From positions 1 to 64,000 of the forward strand of contig NZ_PTIR01000004.1 in assembly GCF_002934455.1 (NCBI RefSeq): a stretch of DNA of 64,000 bases, written 5' to 3'. This document shows, in pieces, positions 35,855 through 46,266 of the stretch. The notes beneath the pieces were generated by a model. That model was not told the origin of the DNA and did no database searches. It saw only the letters and a list, made by a program, of their open reading frames with translations. The translations under genes were made by a program, and so were the position numbers. How positions within the stretch are numbered: the stretch's first letter is position 1; each line of letters starts with the position of its first letter. The stretch is from Trinickia symbiotica (lineage in GTDB: Bacteria > Pseudomonadota > Gammaproteobacteria > Burkholderiales > Burkholderiaceae).

Positions 35855-37183
35855 TCATGGACGCTTCATCCGGCAGGCGACCGGCTCGGCCGTTGCTTGC
35901 GGCGACAGCGCGAGGACCGTGCGAAAGCCGTAGCCGGAGCCCTCGTTGTCGAACCGGACAGCCGGGGCTCCGGCCCGCTCCATCTCGATCACGTAAAGGG
36001 GCTGGATCAGCTGGTGATCGTCGGCCCGCATCTCGACCCGCTGGAATCCGTTGTCGTAGCGCATCCCTTCGAGCGCTTTGGCGACAGCCGCCGCTTCCGT
36101 CGTACGGGCGCGGGTGATCGCGTCGGCCAGCATTTCCACGAGAATCTCCATGCGCAGCACGGGATAGTCGTCGCGCGCGGCCGGAAAACGCGCGCGAAAC
36201 GCGGCGTAATAGGCGTTCGAGGCGGCGGCCGCGTCGGCATCGGGCTGCCGGGCGCCGCCGGCCTCCCCCGGCATCGGCGCGACGCCCGCGTTCGGGTGCC
36301 AGTCCGCCACGGCAAGCACGCGGCCGACGCCCGCGTCGCCGAGCGCGGCGGGCGCGCCGAGGCTGTTGCCATAGAACGTATAGAACTTGCCGTTGAAGCC
36401 CTGCTCGCGCGCCGCCTTGACGAGCAAGGTCAAGTCGTTTCCCCAGTTGCCGGTCACGACCGCATCGGCGCCGCTCGCTCGGATTTTGGCGATATAGGGC
36501 GCGAAGTCCTTCACGCGCCCGATCGGGTGGAACTCGTCCCCGACGATGGCGATTTCGGGGCGGCGAGCCGCAAGCGCCTCGCGCGCAAGCGCGCTCACGT
36601 CGCGTCCGAAGCTATAGTCCTGATTGAGCAGATAGACTTTCTTCACCGACCGATCGCGCTCGATCACGGCCGCGAGCGCGCTCATTCGCATGCCGGCATG
36701 CGCGTCGAAGCGGAAATGCCAGAAGCTGCACCCCGAGCCCGTCAATGCCGGGTCGTCGGCCGAGTAGTTGAGGAAGAGCTGGCGATCGCCGGGCTCGCGC
36801 GCATTGTGCTTGTCGATGGCCGCCATCAGGGCCGCGGCGACGGCCGAGCTGTTCCCTTGCAGAACGAACGGAATACGGCGGTCGGCTGCCGCGCGCTGCT
36901 GCACGAGCGCCTCGTCGACGCTCCCATGACTGTCGAGGACGACGAGCTCGAGCGGATGCCGTCCATCGGCAAGCTCGACTCCGCCGCGCGCGTTGACCCG
37001 CTCGACGCCGAAGCGCAGGTTGCGCTCGACGGCCGCGCCGGCATCCGCGAACGGTCCCGACATGCCTTCAATCAATGCCAGGCGCACCGGTTCGGCCCGT
37101 TCGTCCGCCGCGGCCGCCCGCGCCAGGCAGAACGCCGTCGAGACGGCGGCGACGGCGATCCAAGCCCATCTTCCGGCAATCAT
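35855..37183 (-). CDS. ABC transporter substrate-binding protein, branched-chain amino acid (LivK) type
   Basis: A 442-residue periplasmic binding protein. A signal peptide (MIAGRWAWIAVAAVSTAFCL and following ARAAAADE, cleavage near residue 26) precedes a type I periplasmic fold with LALIEGMSGPFADAGAAV and YSADDPALTGSGCSFWHFRFD. The ligand is probably an amino acid or other small acid. No permease or ATPase gene is adjacent, so it must use components encoded elsewhere or act as a sensor. GAGGAAGGA precedes ATG 37183. It is divergent from the lipoprotein gene. Confidence 0.88.
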   Translation of the reverse strand: MIAGRWAWIAVAAVSTAFCLARAAAADERAEPVRLALIEGMSGPFADAGAAVERNLRFGVERVNARGGVELADGRHPLELVVLDSHGSVDEALVQQRAAADRRIPFVLQGNSSAVAAALMAAIDKHNAREPGDRQLFLNYSADDPALTGSGCSFWHFRFDAHAGMRMSALAAVIERDRSVKKVYLLNQDYSFGRDVSALAREALAARRPEIAIVGDEFHPIGRVKDFAPYIAKIRASGADAVVTGNWGNDLTLLVKAAREQGFNGKFYTFYGNSLGAPAALGDAGVGRVLAVADWHPNAGVAPMPGEAGGARQPDADAAAASNAYYAAFRARFPAARDDYPVLRMEILVEMLADAITRARTTEAAAVAKALEGMRYDNGFQRVEMRADDHQLIQPLYVIEMERAGAPAVRFDNEGSGYGFRTVLALSPQATAEPVACRMKRP

Positions 37184-37362
37184 GTTGATGTCCTTCCTCA
37201 CCCGCGATGCAATCGATCGAAAGCGCGGATCATAGGCCGTCGAAGCGGTCTGCCGCAAGCGGCGGGTGGCTCGCGGGGGACGCCCTCGATCTTTTGAGGG
37301 CGTTGCCTGTCAAAATAATGGGGCTCGTGATAAAACGCCGGAGACGAACGGAGGAGTTTCTT

Positions 37363-37878
37363 ATGTCGATGGGCAAGCGTCTTTCAGCAGTGGCGGCAGC
37401 GGCAGCCGTGCTCGTGACGGCCGGCTGCGCGCAGCCTTGGCAGCAATTTACGCCGGGAGAAGCGGAATCGACGCTCGTCGCGCGCCTGGGCCCGCCGCGT
37501 GAAGTCTATGACCTGCCGACGGGCGGCAAGCGTCTCATGTGGCCGACGCAACCGATGGGCGAAGTGACGACGGCCGCGGACATCGATGCTTCAGGCAAAG
37601 TCCTGACGGTGCGTCAGGTGCTGTCGGCCAACGAGTTCTATAAAGCGCAGATCGGCACGTGGACGAAGAAGGACGTGCTCATCAACTTCGGCCGCCCCGT
37701 CGAAACGTCGTATTTTCCGCTGATGAAGCGCGAGGTCTGGTCCTACCGGTACCAGGAAGACAACGTCTGGTACCTGCTCTACAACTTTTATTTCGACCAG
37801 CAGGGCGTGCTGCGGCTCACGCAGAAGACGCCCGATCCGTTGCACGAGCCCGAGCGCGACCACTTCGGAATGATGTAG
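37363..37878 (+). CDS. small conserved lipoprotein (BamE/SmpA-like size)
   Basis: A 171-residue protein with a lipoprotein signal: basic start MSMGKRL, hydrophobic core, and lipobox VTAGC with the acylated cysteine at about residue 23. The mature part (STLVARLGPPREVYDLPTGG, then KRLMWPTQPMGE and two later strands) is rich in beta structure and resembles BamE-type modules, but I cannot name it. GGAGGAG precedes ATG 37363. It is convergent with leuA across a strong hairpin. Confidence 0.8.
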   Translation: MSMGKRLSAVAAAAAVLVTAGCAQPWQQFTPGEAESTLVARLGPPREVYDLPTGGKRLMWPTQPMGEVTTAADIDASGKVLTVRQVLSANEFYKAQIGTWTKKDVLINFGRPVETSYFPLMKREVWSYRYQEDNVWYLLYNFYFDQQGVLRLTQKTPDPLHEPERDHFGMM

Positions 37879-37890
37879 GGTGCGCCACGG

Positions 37891-37933
37891 CTGCCTCCCC
37901 CCCGCGCTACGCGCGTGCTACGCGGGGAGGCAG
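37891..37933. terminator. bulged hairpin between convergent lipoprotein and leuA genes
   Basis: CTGCCTCCCC(CCC)GCG pairs with CGCGGGGAGGCAG, a 13-base stem with a 3-base bulge and a 14-base loop. A second GC-rich inverted repeat (GGCGCC copies around 37934-37962) lies next to it on the leuA side. The site is between two convergent stops and probably ends both transcripts, although long T runs are lacking. Confidence 0.55.
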
Positions 37934-37973
37934 GCGCCGGGCCCGCTCGGACCGGGCGCCGTTGCGTTCCACG

Positions 37974-39515
37974 TCAGATCTGCGGATTCAGCTTCTCGCC
38001 ACCGGCGTAAAGCTTGTTGAGGGCGGCGATATAGGCCTTCGCCGATGCCGCGACGATGTCGAGATCCGTGCCGACACCGTTGACGATGCGCCCGTTCTTC
38101 GAGAGACGCACCGTCACTTCCCCTTGCGCCTGCGTGCCCGTCGTGATGGCGTTGACCGAGTAGAGGAGCATCTCGGAGCCGCTCTTCGCGTGCGCCTCGA
38201 TGGCATTGAGCGTCGCATCGACAGGTCCGTTGCCATCGGACTCGGTCGTGACCTCCTGCCCCTCGGACGACATCACGATGCGCGCGTGCGGCCGCTCGCC
38301 CGTCTCGGAACGCTGCGAAAGCGAAACGAACTTGAAATGCTCGCGCTCGGCCGCCCCGGCCGATTCTTCGCCGACGATCGCCATGATGTCCTCGTCGTAG
38401 ATCTCGGCCTTGCGATCGGCGAGTTCCTTGAAGCGCGCGAATGCTGTGTTGAGCTCTGCTTCGCTCTCGAGCCTGACGTTGAGCTCCTGCAAGCGCTGCT
38501 TGAAGGCGTTGCGCCCCGAGAGCTTGCCGAGCACGATCTTGTTCGCCGACCAGCCCACGTCTTCGGCGCGCATGATCTCGTACGTATCGCGCGCCTTCAG
38601 CACGCCGTCCTGATGGATGCCCGAAGCGTGAGCGAACGCGTTGGCACCGACGACCGCCTTGTTCGGCTGCACGACGAAACCGGTGATCTGCGAGACGAGC
38701 TTCGACGCCGGCACGATCTGCGTCGTATCGATGCCGAGCTCGAGACCGAAATAGTCCTTGCGCGTCTTCACGGCCATGACGATTTCCTCGAGCGCCGTGT
38801 TGCCCGCGCGCTCGCCGAGGCCGTTGATCGTGCACTCGACCTGACGCGCACCGCCGAGCTGCACGCCCGCGAGCGAGTTCGCGACGGCCATCCCGAGATC
38901 GTTGTGGCAATGCACGGAGAAGACGGCCTTGTCCGCATTCGGAATCCGCTCGCGCAATGTCTTCACGAGGTTGCCGTAAAGCTCGGGCACGCCGTAGCCG
39001 ACCGTATCGGCGATGTTGATCGTCGTCGCGCCTTCGTCGATCACGGCCTCGAGCACTCGGCAGAGGAAGTCCATGTCCGAGCGGCTGCCGTCCTCGGGCG
39101 AGAACTCGACGTCGTCCGTGAACTTGCGCGCGAAGCGCACGGCGAGCCGCGCCTGCTCGTAGACCTGATCGGGCGTCATGCGCAGCTTCTTTTCCATATG
39201 CAGCGGCGACGTCGCGATAAAGGTATGGATGCGGAAGCGCTCGGCCGGCTTCAGCGCGTCGGCGGCCCGCTGGATGTCCTTGTCGTTCGCGCGCGCGAGC
39301 GAGCAGACGGTGCTCTCTTTAACGAGCGACGCGATGGCGTTGATGGCGTCGAAATCGCCGTTCGAGCTCGCCGCGAAGCCTGCCTCGATGACGTCGACCT
39401 TCATCCGCTCGAGCTGCCGCGCGATGCGGATCTTCTCTTCTTTCGTCATCGAAGCACCCGGCGACTGCTCGCCGTCACGCAACGTCGTGTCGAAAATTAT
39501 CAGCTTGTCTGCCAT
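37974..39515 (-). CDS. leuA: 2-isopropylmalate synthase
   Basis: A 513-residue enzyme that condenses acetyl-CoA with 2-ketoisovalerate, the first step of leucine synthesis. The HMGL-type catalytic barrel begins [20 protein letters not shown]; the metal ligands include the HxH of [32 protein letters not shown] is the second family signature. The C-terminal about 120 residues form the leucine-sensing LeuA dimer domain. ATG 39515 has CAGGAG 6 bases upstream. It follows pssA after a 300-base spacer. Confidence 0.97.
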   Translation of the reverse strand: MADKLIIFDTTLRDGEQSPGASMTKEEKIRIARQLERMKVDVIEAGFAASSNGDFDAINAIASLVKESTVCSLARANDKDIQRAADALKPAERFRIHTFIATSPLHMEKKLRMTPDQVYEQARLAVRFARKFTDDVEFSPEDGSRSDMDFLCRVLEAVIDEGATTINIADTVGYGVPELYGNLVKTLRERIPNADKAVFSVHCHNDLGMAVANSLAGVQLGGARQVECTINGLGERAGNTALEEIVMAVKTRKDYFGLELGIDTTQIVPASKLVSQITGFVVQPNKAVVGANAFAHASGIHQDGVLKARDTYEIMRAEDVGWSANKIVLGKLSGRNAFKQRLQELNVRLESEAELNTAFARFKELADRKAEIYDEDIMAIVGEESAGAAEREHFKFVSLSQRSETGERPHARIVMSSEGQEVTTESDGNGPVDATLNAIEAHAKSGSEMLLYSVNAITTGTQAQGEVTVRLSKNGRIVNGVGTDLDIVAASAKAYIAALNKLYAGGEKLNPQI

Positions 39516-39815
39516 CTGGGTCTCCTGGACGATTTGCAATCGGAAGTCGGAAAGTCACAACGGAATTCGGGTGTTCGCGCCACCGCTGGCGACGCCGAAC
39601 AACGAACGAAGGCAGACGGGGGGCGAGAACGGTCAGCGCGCGAGACGCGCCGACGCTAGTGCTAGACCGCGTAGTAGCGGCGCACCGGCGAGAAGGGATA
39701 GGAGGGGGAACGCAAATTTCGACATGTCGCCGACTATAGCGGCATTCGCGAAAACGTGCAATCGATCGGCTGGGTGCCCCTGGTCGGGGGCGCCTGGCTC
39801 GGCGCCCCCCTCAAA
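39516..39815. other. pssA-leuA spacer, 300 bases
   Basis: I see no gene or leucine-rich leader peptide here. A perfect GC hairpin, GGGGGCGCC and GGCGCCCCC around a 6-base loop (39786-39809), lies 6 bases after the pssA stop. It lacks a T run but may end or stabilise the pssA message. Confidence 0.5.
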
Positions 39816-40706
39816 TCAGCGGTCGTGCGGCACCGAGCGAGCCGGGTTGTCGCGCCGGCGCAGCGCCAGATACCCCCAGAACGCATAGCCCGACAGGCCG
39901 TAAAGCACGAAGAGGCCGAACAGCATCAACGGCGGGTCGGACGACACGAGCACGAACGCGACGACGACGAGCAATATCGCCGCGAACGGCACGCGATGCC
40001 TCACGTCGAGCGCCTTGCCGCTATAAAACGGCGCGTTCGATACCATCGTCACGCCCGCGTAGACGGTCAGTGCAAACGCCACCCAGGGCAGCCAGACGAG
40101 CTTGAGCGGCACGCGGTTGTCAGTGGCGAGCCAGACGAAGCCGGCGATCAGCGCGGCCGCGGCCGGGCTCGGCAGCCCCTGGAAGAAGCGCTTGTCGACG
40201 ACGCCGATGTTGGTGTTGAAGCGGGCGAGCCGCAGCGCCGCCCCCGAACAGTAGACGAAGGCCGCGAGCCAGCCCCAGCGCCCGAGGTCCTTCAGCACCC
40301 ATTCGTACATGACGAGCGCCGGCGCGACGCCGAACGAGACCATGTCGGAAAGGCTGTCGAACTGTTCGCCGAACGCGCTTTGCGTATGCGTCATGCGCGC
40401 GACGCGGCCGTCCATCCCGTCGAGCACCATCGCGACGAAGATCGCGATGGCCGCGATCTCGAAGCGCACGTTCATCGCCTGCACGACGGCGAAGAAGCCG
40501 CAAAAGAGCGCAGCCGTCGTGAATGCGTTCGGCAGCAGGTAAATGCCGCGCCTGCGCAGGAACTGCTGACGCGCGAAACGCCGGTTTTCGGCCGGCGCGC
40601 TCACTGACGACTGCGACGCCGCGTCGGCGAATATCTTGTTGCGCCTGAACGCTCGCGGCAGCGGCGATTTGCCGATGCGTGGGCGGCGCGGTTTCAATGC
40701 GGCCAT
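39816..40706 (-). CDS. pssA: CDP-diacylglycerol--serine O-phosphatidyltransferase
   Basis: A 296-residue membrane enzyme that makes phosphatidylserine from CDP-diacylglycerol and serine. The CDP-alcohol phosphotransferase motif is complete: DGMDGRVARMTHTQSAFG then EQFDSLSDMVSFG. About eight membrane helices follow a basic N-terminal tail of 50 residues. It lies 21 bases after psd, whose product uses phosphatidylserine, so the two steps of phosphatidylethanolamine synthesis are co-transcribed. Confidence 0.95.
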   Translation of the reverse strand: MAALKPRRPRIGKSPLPRAFRRNKIFADAASQSSVSAPAENRRFARQQFLRRRGIYLLPNAFTTAALFCGFFAVVQAMNVRFEIAAIAIFVAMVLDGMDGRVARMTHTQSAFGEQFDSLSDMVSFGVAPALVMYEWVLKDLGRWGWLAAFVYCSGAALRLARFNTNIGVVDKRFFQGLPSPAAAALIAGFVWLATDNRVPLKLVWLPWVAFALTVYAGVTMVSNAPFYSGKALDVRHRVPFAAILLVVVAFVLVSSDPPLMLFGLFVLYGLSGYAFWGYLALRRRDNPARSVPHDR

Positions 40707-40727
40707 CGAACTCCTCCTCGCGCCGCG

Positions 40728-41366
40728 TCAGAGCTCGGCGAGAATCGTCGACGAGGCGAACACCTTCTCGCCGATCGAGACCTTGGCGCGACTGCCGACA
40801 GGCAAATAGACGTCGACGCGCGAACCGAAGCGAATGAAGCCGTAGCGCTGACCGCGCGTGAGCGGCTCCCCTTCCCTCACGTAGCAGAGAATGCGCCGCG
40901 CGATGAGCCCGGCGATTTGCACCGATGTCACCGTATGTCCGCTCCCCGTCTGGATGACGATCGCGTTGCGCTCGTTTTCGAGCGATGCCTTGTCGATCGA
41001 CGCATTGAGGTATGCGCCCGGAAAATACTCGACTTTGGTCACGGCGCCGTCGACGGGCGAACGCTGCGAATGAACGTTGAAGACATTCATGAACACGCTG
41101 ATTTTGAGCGCCTCGCGGCCGACGTAAGGATCGAGCGTCGTCTCCACCGCAACGATACGGCCGTCGGCGGGGCACAGCACCGCGCCGGGCTCAGTCGGAA
41201 TCGGGCGCGCCGGATCGCGGAAAAACTGCACGACGAAAATGAGCAGCAGCCAGAAAATCCAGGCTACGCCGAATCCCGCGACCGCATGGATCAACAGCGC
41301 GACGACGGCGGCAATCGCAATGAAGGGCCACCCTTCGCGCGCGATGATCGGATGAGGGTAATTCAT
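40728..41366 (-). CDS. psd: phosphatidylserine decarboxylase proenzyme (short, PSD-B type)
   Basis: A 212-residue pyruvoyl enzyme that converts phosphatidylserine to phosphatidylethanolamine. The self-cleavage site is G181-S182 ([14 protein letters not shown]); S182 becomes the pyruvoyl group and the alpha chain is the last 31 residues. Two N-terminal hydrophobic segments (about 15-45) anchor it. The histidine block [17 protein letters not shown] is also present. ilvC lies upstream, beyond a terminator. Confidence 0.95.
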   Translation of the reverse strand: MNYPHPIIAREGWPFIAIAAVVALLIHAVAGFGVAWIFWLLLIFVVQFFRDPARPIPTEPGAVLCPADGRIVAVETTLDPYVGREALKISVFMNVFNVHSQRSPVDGAVTKVEYFPGAYLNASIDKASLENERNAIVIQTGSGHTVTSVQIAGLIARRILCYVREGEPLTRGQRYGFIRFGSRVDVYLPVGSRAKVSIGEKVFASSTILAEL

Positions 41367-41405
41367 AAAACAGTTTGGGTCTTTTTGTAAAACCGTAGGA
41401 TAGCA

Positions 41406-41440
41406 AAAGCCGTCCGGCGCTCGACGCGCGGGACGGCTTT
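41406..41440 (-). terminator. terminator after ilvC
   Basis: On the minus strand AAAGCCGTCC and GGACGGCTTT form a perfect 10-base stem around a 15-base loop, followed by TTTTGC. It starts about 28 bases after the ilvC stop and separates ilvBNC from psd-pssA-leuA. Confidence 0.75.
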
Positions 41441-41468
41441 CTCGAACATGCCGATGAATCGGGCGCGC

Positions 41469-43082
<1,614 letters not shown>

Positions 43083-44846
43083 TCAGAGATCTTCCGCACC
43101 GAGCAGCATCTCGGTGATGCCCTTGCCGGCTTGAACCATCGGCCAGACGTTTTCGGTCGGATCGGTCTGGAAATCGAGAAACACGGTGCGATCCTTGAGC
43201 CGCAGGGCCTCCTTCAACGCGGGCTCGACATCCGCCGTCTTTTCGACGCGGATGCCGATATGGCCGTACGCCTCGGCCAGCTTCACGAAATCCGGCAGCG
43301 CATCCATATACGAATGCGAATAGCGCTTGCTGTACTCGATCTGCTGCCACTGGCGAACCATGCCGAGATAGCGGTTGTTGAGCGAGATGATCTTGATCGG
43401 CGTGTCGTACTGCTTGCACGTCGACAGCTCCTGGATGCACATCTGGATCGAGCCTTCGCCCGTGATGCAGGCCACGTCGGACTCGGGATGCGCCATCTTC
43501 ACGCCCATCGCCGCGGGCAGCCCGAAGCCCATCGTGCCGAGCCCGCCCGAGTTGATCCAGCGGCGCGGCTTGTCGAAGCGGTAGAACTGCGCCGCCCACA
43601 TCTGGTGCTGACCGACGTCGGAGCAGACGTAGGCGCTGCCGTCCGTGAGCTCCCAGAGCTTCTCGACGACATACTGCGGCTTGATGATCGGGCTCGTCCG
43701 GTCGTACTTGAGGCAATCCTTCGCGCGCCAGCTCTCGATTTCTTTCCACCATTCGGCGAGCGCCGCGGCGTCGGGCCCGTGCTCGGCGTGCTGCAGCTGC
43801 TCGATGAGCTCCTTGAGCACCTCTTTCACGTCGCCGACGATCGGAATGTCGACCTTCACTCGCTTGCTGATCGACGACGGATCGATATCGATATGGATGA
43901 TCTTGCGCGGACGCGACGAGAAATGCTGCGGATCGCCGATCACGCGGTCGTCGAAGCGGGCGCCGATCGCGATCAGCACGTCGCAGTGCTGCATCGCCAT
44001 GTTGGCTTCATACGTGCCGTGCATGCCGAGCATGCCGAGGAATTTCTTGTCGCTCGCGCGGTAGCCGCCCAGGCCCATCAGCGTGTTCGTGACGGGATAG
44101 CCGAGCAGATCGGCGAACTGATTGAGCTCGCGCGCGGCGTCGGCGAGAACGATGCCGCCGCCCGTGTAGATGTAGGGGCGCTTCGCGCCGAGCAGCAGCG
44201 AGACGGCCTTGCGGATCTGGCCCGAGTGCCCTTTCGTCACCGGGTTGTACGAGCGCAGCGACACGCTCTTCACGGGCTCGTACTCGCACGGCGTCTTCGA
44301 CACGTCCTTCGGAATGTCGATGAGCACCGGTCCCGGGCGGCCCGTACGCGCGATGTAGAAGGCCTTCTTGACGGTCGCCGCGAGGTCGCGCACATCCTTC
44401 ACGAGGAAGTTGTGCTTGACGCACGGGCGCGTGATGCCGACCGTATCGCACTCCTGGAACGCATCCTGGCCGATCGCGGCCGTCGGCACCTGGCCGCTGA
44501 TGATGACGAGCGGAATCGAATCCATGTAGGCAGTGGCAATACCCGTCACCGCGTTCGTCACGCCGGGGCCCGACGTGACGAGGCACACGCCCACCTTGCC
44601 CGTCGAGCGCGCGTAGCCGTCGGCCGCGTGCACCGCCGCCTGCTCGTGGCGCACGAGCACGTGCTGCACTTTGTCCTGCTTGTAGAGTTCGTCGTAGATG
44701 TAGAGCACTGCGCCGCCGGGATAGCCCCAGAGCACCTCGACGCCTTCGTCGGCCAGCGCGCGCATGAGCACGGTCGCGCCGATCGAGGGAGCTTCATGAG
44801 GGGGGGTGGTATCCGACGTGGAGAATTCCGCGCTGGGCATATTCAT
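43083..44846 (-). CDS. ilvB: acetolactate synthase large (catalytic) subunit
   Basis: A 587-residue thiamine diphosphate enzyme that makes acetolactate or acetohydroxybutyrate. It contains WGYPGGAVLYIYDEL and VRHEQAAVHAADGYAR (the catalytic glutamate), the FAD-binding middle domain, and the cofactor motif ITGEGSIQMCIQELSTCKQY with LNNRYLGMVRQW. ATG codons at 44849, 44846 and 44840 are in frame; 44846 gives the best distance to AAGGTG. It heads ilvB-ilvN-ilvC. Confidence 0.97.
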   Translation of the reverse strand: MNMPSAEFSTSDTTPPHEAPSIGATVLMRALADEGVEVLWGYPGGAVLYIYDELYKQDKVQHVLVRHEQAAVHAADGYARSTGKVGVCLVTSGPGVTNAVTGIATAYMDSIPLVIISGQVPTAAIGQDAFQECDTVGITRPCVKHNFLVKDVRDLAATVKKAFYIARTGRPGPVLIDIPKDVSKTPCEYEPVKSVSLRSYNPVTKGHSGQIRKAVSLLLGAKRPYIYTGGGIVLADAARELNQFADLLGYPVTNTLMGLGGYRASDKKFLGMLGMHGTYEANMAMQHCDVLIAIGARFDDRVIGDPQHFSSRPRKIIHIDIDPSSISKRVKVDIPIVGDVKEVLKELIEQLQHAEHGPDAAALAEWWKEIESWRAKDCLKYDRTSPIIKPQYVVEKLWELTDGSAYVCSDVGQHQMWAAQFYRFDKPRRWINSGGLGTMGFGLPAAMGVKMAHPESDVACITGEGSIQMCIQELSTCKQYDTPIKIISLNNRYLGMVRQWQQIEYSKRYSHSYMDALPDFVKLAEAYGHIGIRVEKTADVEPALKEALRLKDRTVFLDFQTDPTENVWPMVQAGKGITEMLLGAEDL

Positions 44847-44992
44847 CATTCACCTTTCGAATTTTCGGCAAAAAATTGATCGGGTGCTCTCTGCCGGGCT
44901 TGTGGCTCGGGTTCAAGCGGCGCGTCCAGTTTGACAGGCGGGCCTCTTGGGCACGCCTCAAAGAAGACAATCACTTATGTTGCGAACCGGAA

Positions 44993-45021
44993 ACGTTAAC
45001 GGGTACGGCCCTGCGGGTCAA
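44993..45021 (-). promoter_or_regulatory. candidate sigma-70 promoter of ilvBNC
   Basis: The minus strand has TTGACC (45016-45021) and TAACGT (44993-44998) separated by 17 bases. The -35 is close to consensus and the -10 is weak but keeps the TA...T pattern. The leader to ilvB would be about 140 bases. A 13-base palindrome (45021-45033) overlaps the upstream edge. Confidence 0.4.
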
Positions 45022-45171
45022 GCAAAATTTGCTGCAGCGCCGGAAGAGCATGCGGCGCCGCTAGCCGACACCGCGCAGCCGTGCCGGTGGCGTTTGCACC
45101 ACAAGGCTTCGAAAAAACGCCGCCCGCAGCCGCCGCGGCCCCCTGTTCGCACCCCGTCATCTCGAAAAGTT

Positions 45172-45180
45172 TGCTAGCAT
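45172..45180 (+). promoter_or_regulatory. extended -10-like element upstream of sigma-factor operon
   Basis: TGCTAGCAT fits an extended -10 (TGN plus TAGCAT). It lies 70 bases before the sigma-factor start. There is no good -35, and an autoregulated ECF-type promoter could instead be used; I could not recognise one. Confidence 0.3.
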
Positions 45181-45250
45181 CCGCCAGTTTTACGGATTTT
45201 TTTCAATCGATTACGGCGCGCGCCCCAAAAAGAGGCGCGGCCTCCCTCGG

Positions 45251-45814
45251 ATGGCATCAGACAAGGAACTCGCCGATTTCCTGACGAGCGTCGAAAGGCG
45301 TGCGTTCAAGCAGACCGTCTACGCCGTGCGCGACGACGATGCCGCCCTCGACATCGTGCAGGACGCGATGATCCGGCTCGCCGAACGGTATGGCGACCGG
45401 CCGCTCGCCGAGCTTCCGCTCCTCTTTCAGCGTATTCTCCAGAATGCGACGCACGACTTTTTTCGTCGGCAAAAGGTGCGCAACACCTGGGTGAGCCTCT
45501 TTTCGTCGTTCGGCAGCGGCGAAGACGAGGAATTCGACCTGCTGGAGACGATCGAAGGACAGGAAGCCTCGGGCGGATCGGAAAGCTCCGAGCAAACGCT
45601 CGAGCGCCATCAAGTGCTCGCACTCATCGACGAAGAGATCCAAAAATTACCGGCGCGTCAACGGGAGGCGTTTCTCATGCGTTACTGGGAAGATATGGAT
45701 GTCGCCGAGACTGCCGCCGCGATGGGCTGCTCCGAAGGCAGTGTCAAGACGCACTGCTCGAGAGCCACGCATACGCTGGCGGTTGCGCTCAAGGCCAAAG
45801 GAATCACGCTATGA
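45251..45814 (+). CDS. ECF-type RNA polymerase sigma factor
   Basis: A 187-residue sigma-70 family protein with region 2 (about 10-80: DIVQDAMIRLAERYGDRPLA, then LFQRILQNATHDFFRRQKV) and region 4 (122-178: KLPARQREAFLMRYWEDMD, then VAETAAAMGCSEGSVKTHCS). The linker (80-120) is acidic and serine-rich. It has no region 3, as in ECF sigmas. The target promoter is unknown. The DUF3619 gene overlaps its stop by 4 bases, an arrangement often seen for sigma and anti-sigma pairs. Confidence 0.92.
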   Translation: MASDKELADFLTSVERRAFKQTVYAVRDDDAALDIVQDAMIRLAERYGDRPLAELPLLFQRILQNATHDFFRRQKVRNTWVSLFSSFGSGEDEEFDLLETIEGQEASGGSESSEQTLERHQVLALIDEEIQKLPARQREAFLMRYWEDMDVAETAAAMGCSEGSVKTHCSRATHTLAVALKAKGITL

Positions 45815-46245
45815 GCCCCGCTCCCGAAATCAAAGAACGCGAGTTCGCGCACAACATCTGTCGCGCGCTCGACGAAAACGCGGCCAGCTTGCCCGCCTCG
45901 ACGGTCGAGAAACTCGCGGCCGCGCGGCTTGTCGCGCTCGCGCGCAAGAAGCCCGAAGCGCTCGCGGCGCGCGCGTTCGTGCCAGTGCTCGCGCATGCCG
46001 GGGGGGAGCCGAGCATGAGTCCGAGGTCCGCGCCGCGCGAACGGCGCGTGTCGCCGTTCGTCCGCATGCTGCGCGCGTGGCCCGTCATTGCACTCGTCGT
46101 CGGCGTCGCCGCGATCGCCTACTGGGAAAACCTGCAACGCTCGGCAGAGCTTGCCGACATCGACGCAGCCATGCTCAACGACGAGCTCCCGCTCAACGCG
46201 TATCTCGATCACGGGTTCAACGCGTATCTCTCGCGTGCGCGCTGA
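45811..46245 (+). CDS. DUF3619 membrane protein (candidate anti-sigma factor)
   Basis: A 144-residue protein with an N-terminal cytoplasmic helical region (1-85), a single membrane helix (about 88-105, RAWPVIALVVGVAAIAYW) and a C-terminal part (106-144) that would face the periplasm. The ATG overlaps the sigma stop (ATGA). Size, topology and coupling resemble anti-sigma factors, but no anti-sigma domain is recognisable and DUF3619 has no proven function. The C-terminus (NDELPLNAYLDHGFNAYLSR) is the conserved block. Confidence 0.88.
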   Translation: MSPAPEIKEREFAHNICRALDENAASLPASTVEKLAAARLVALARKKPEALAARAFVPVLAHAGGEPSMSPRSAPRERRVSPFVRMLRAWPVIALVVGVAAIAYWENLQRSAELADIDAAMLNDELPLNAYLDHGFNAYLSRAR

Positions 46246-46266
46246 ACGCATGCGGAGGAGTCCTGC

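Larger units (their letters stand above)
44850..45250. other. divergent control region ilvB / sigma-factor operon, 401 bases
   Basis: There is no gene here. The region holds a candidate ilvB promoter (44993-45021), a palindrome AGCAAA-A-TTTGCT (45021-45033) beside its -35, an imperfect hairpin (44938-44958) and an extended -10-like element for the rightward sigma gene (45172-45180). I found no leader peptide rich in branched-chain residues and no clear attenuator. Confidence 0.55.

Noticed and set aside
37886-37970. GC-rich repeats near leuA as a mobile-element end
   Set aside because: They are simple inverted repeats between convergent genes with no target duplication or transposase remnant, so terminators are more likely.
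44850-45250. Amino-acid attenuator with a leader peptide before ilvB
   Set aside because: No short frame rich in Leu, Ile or Val codons and no terminator with a T run was found on the ilvB strand.
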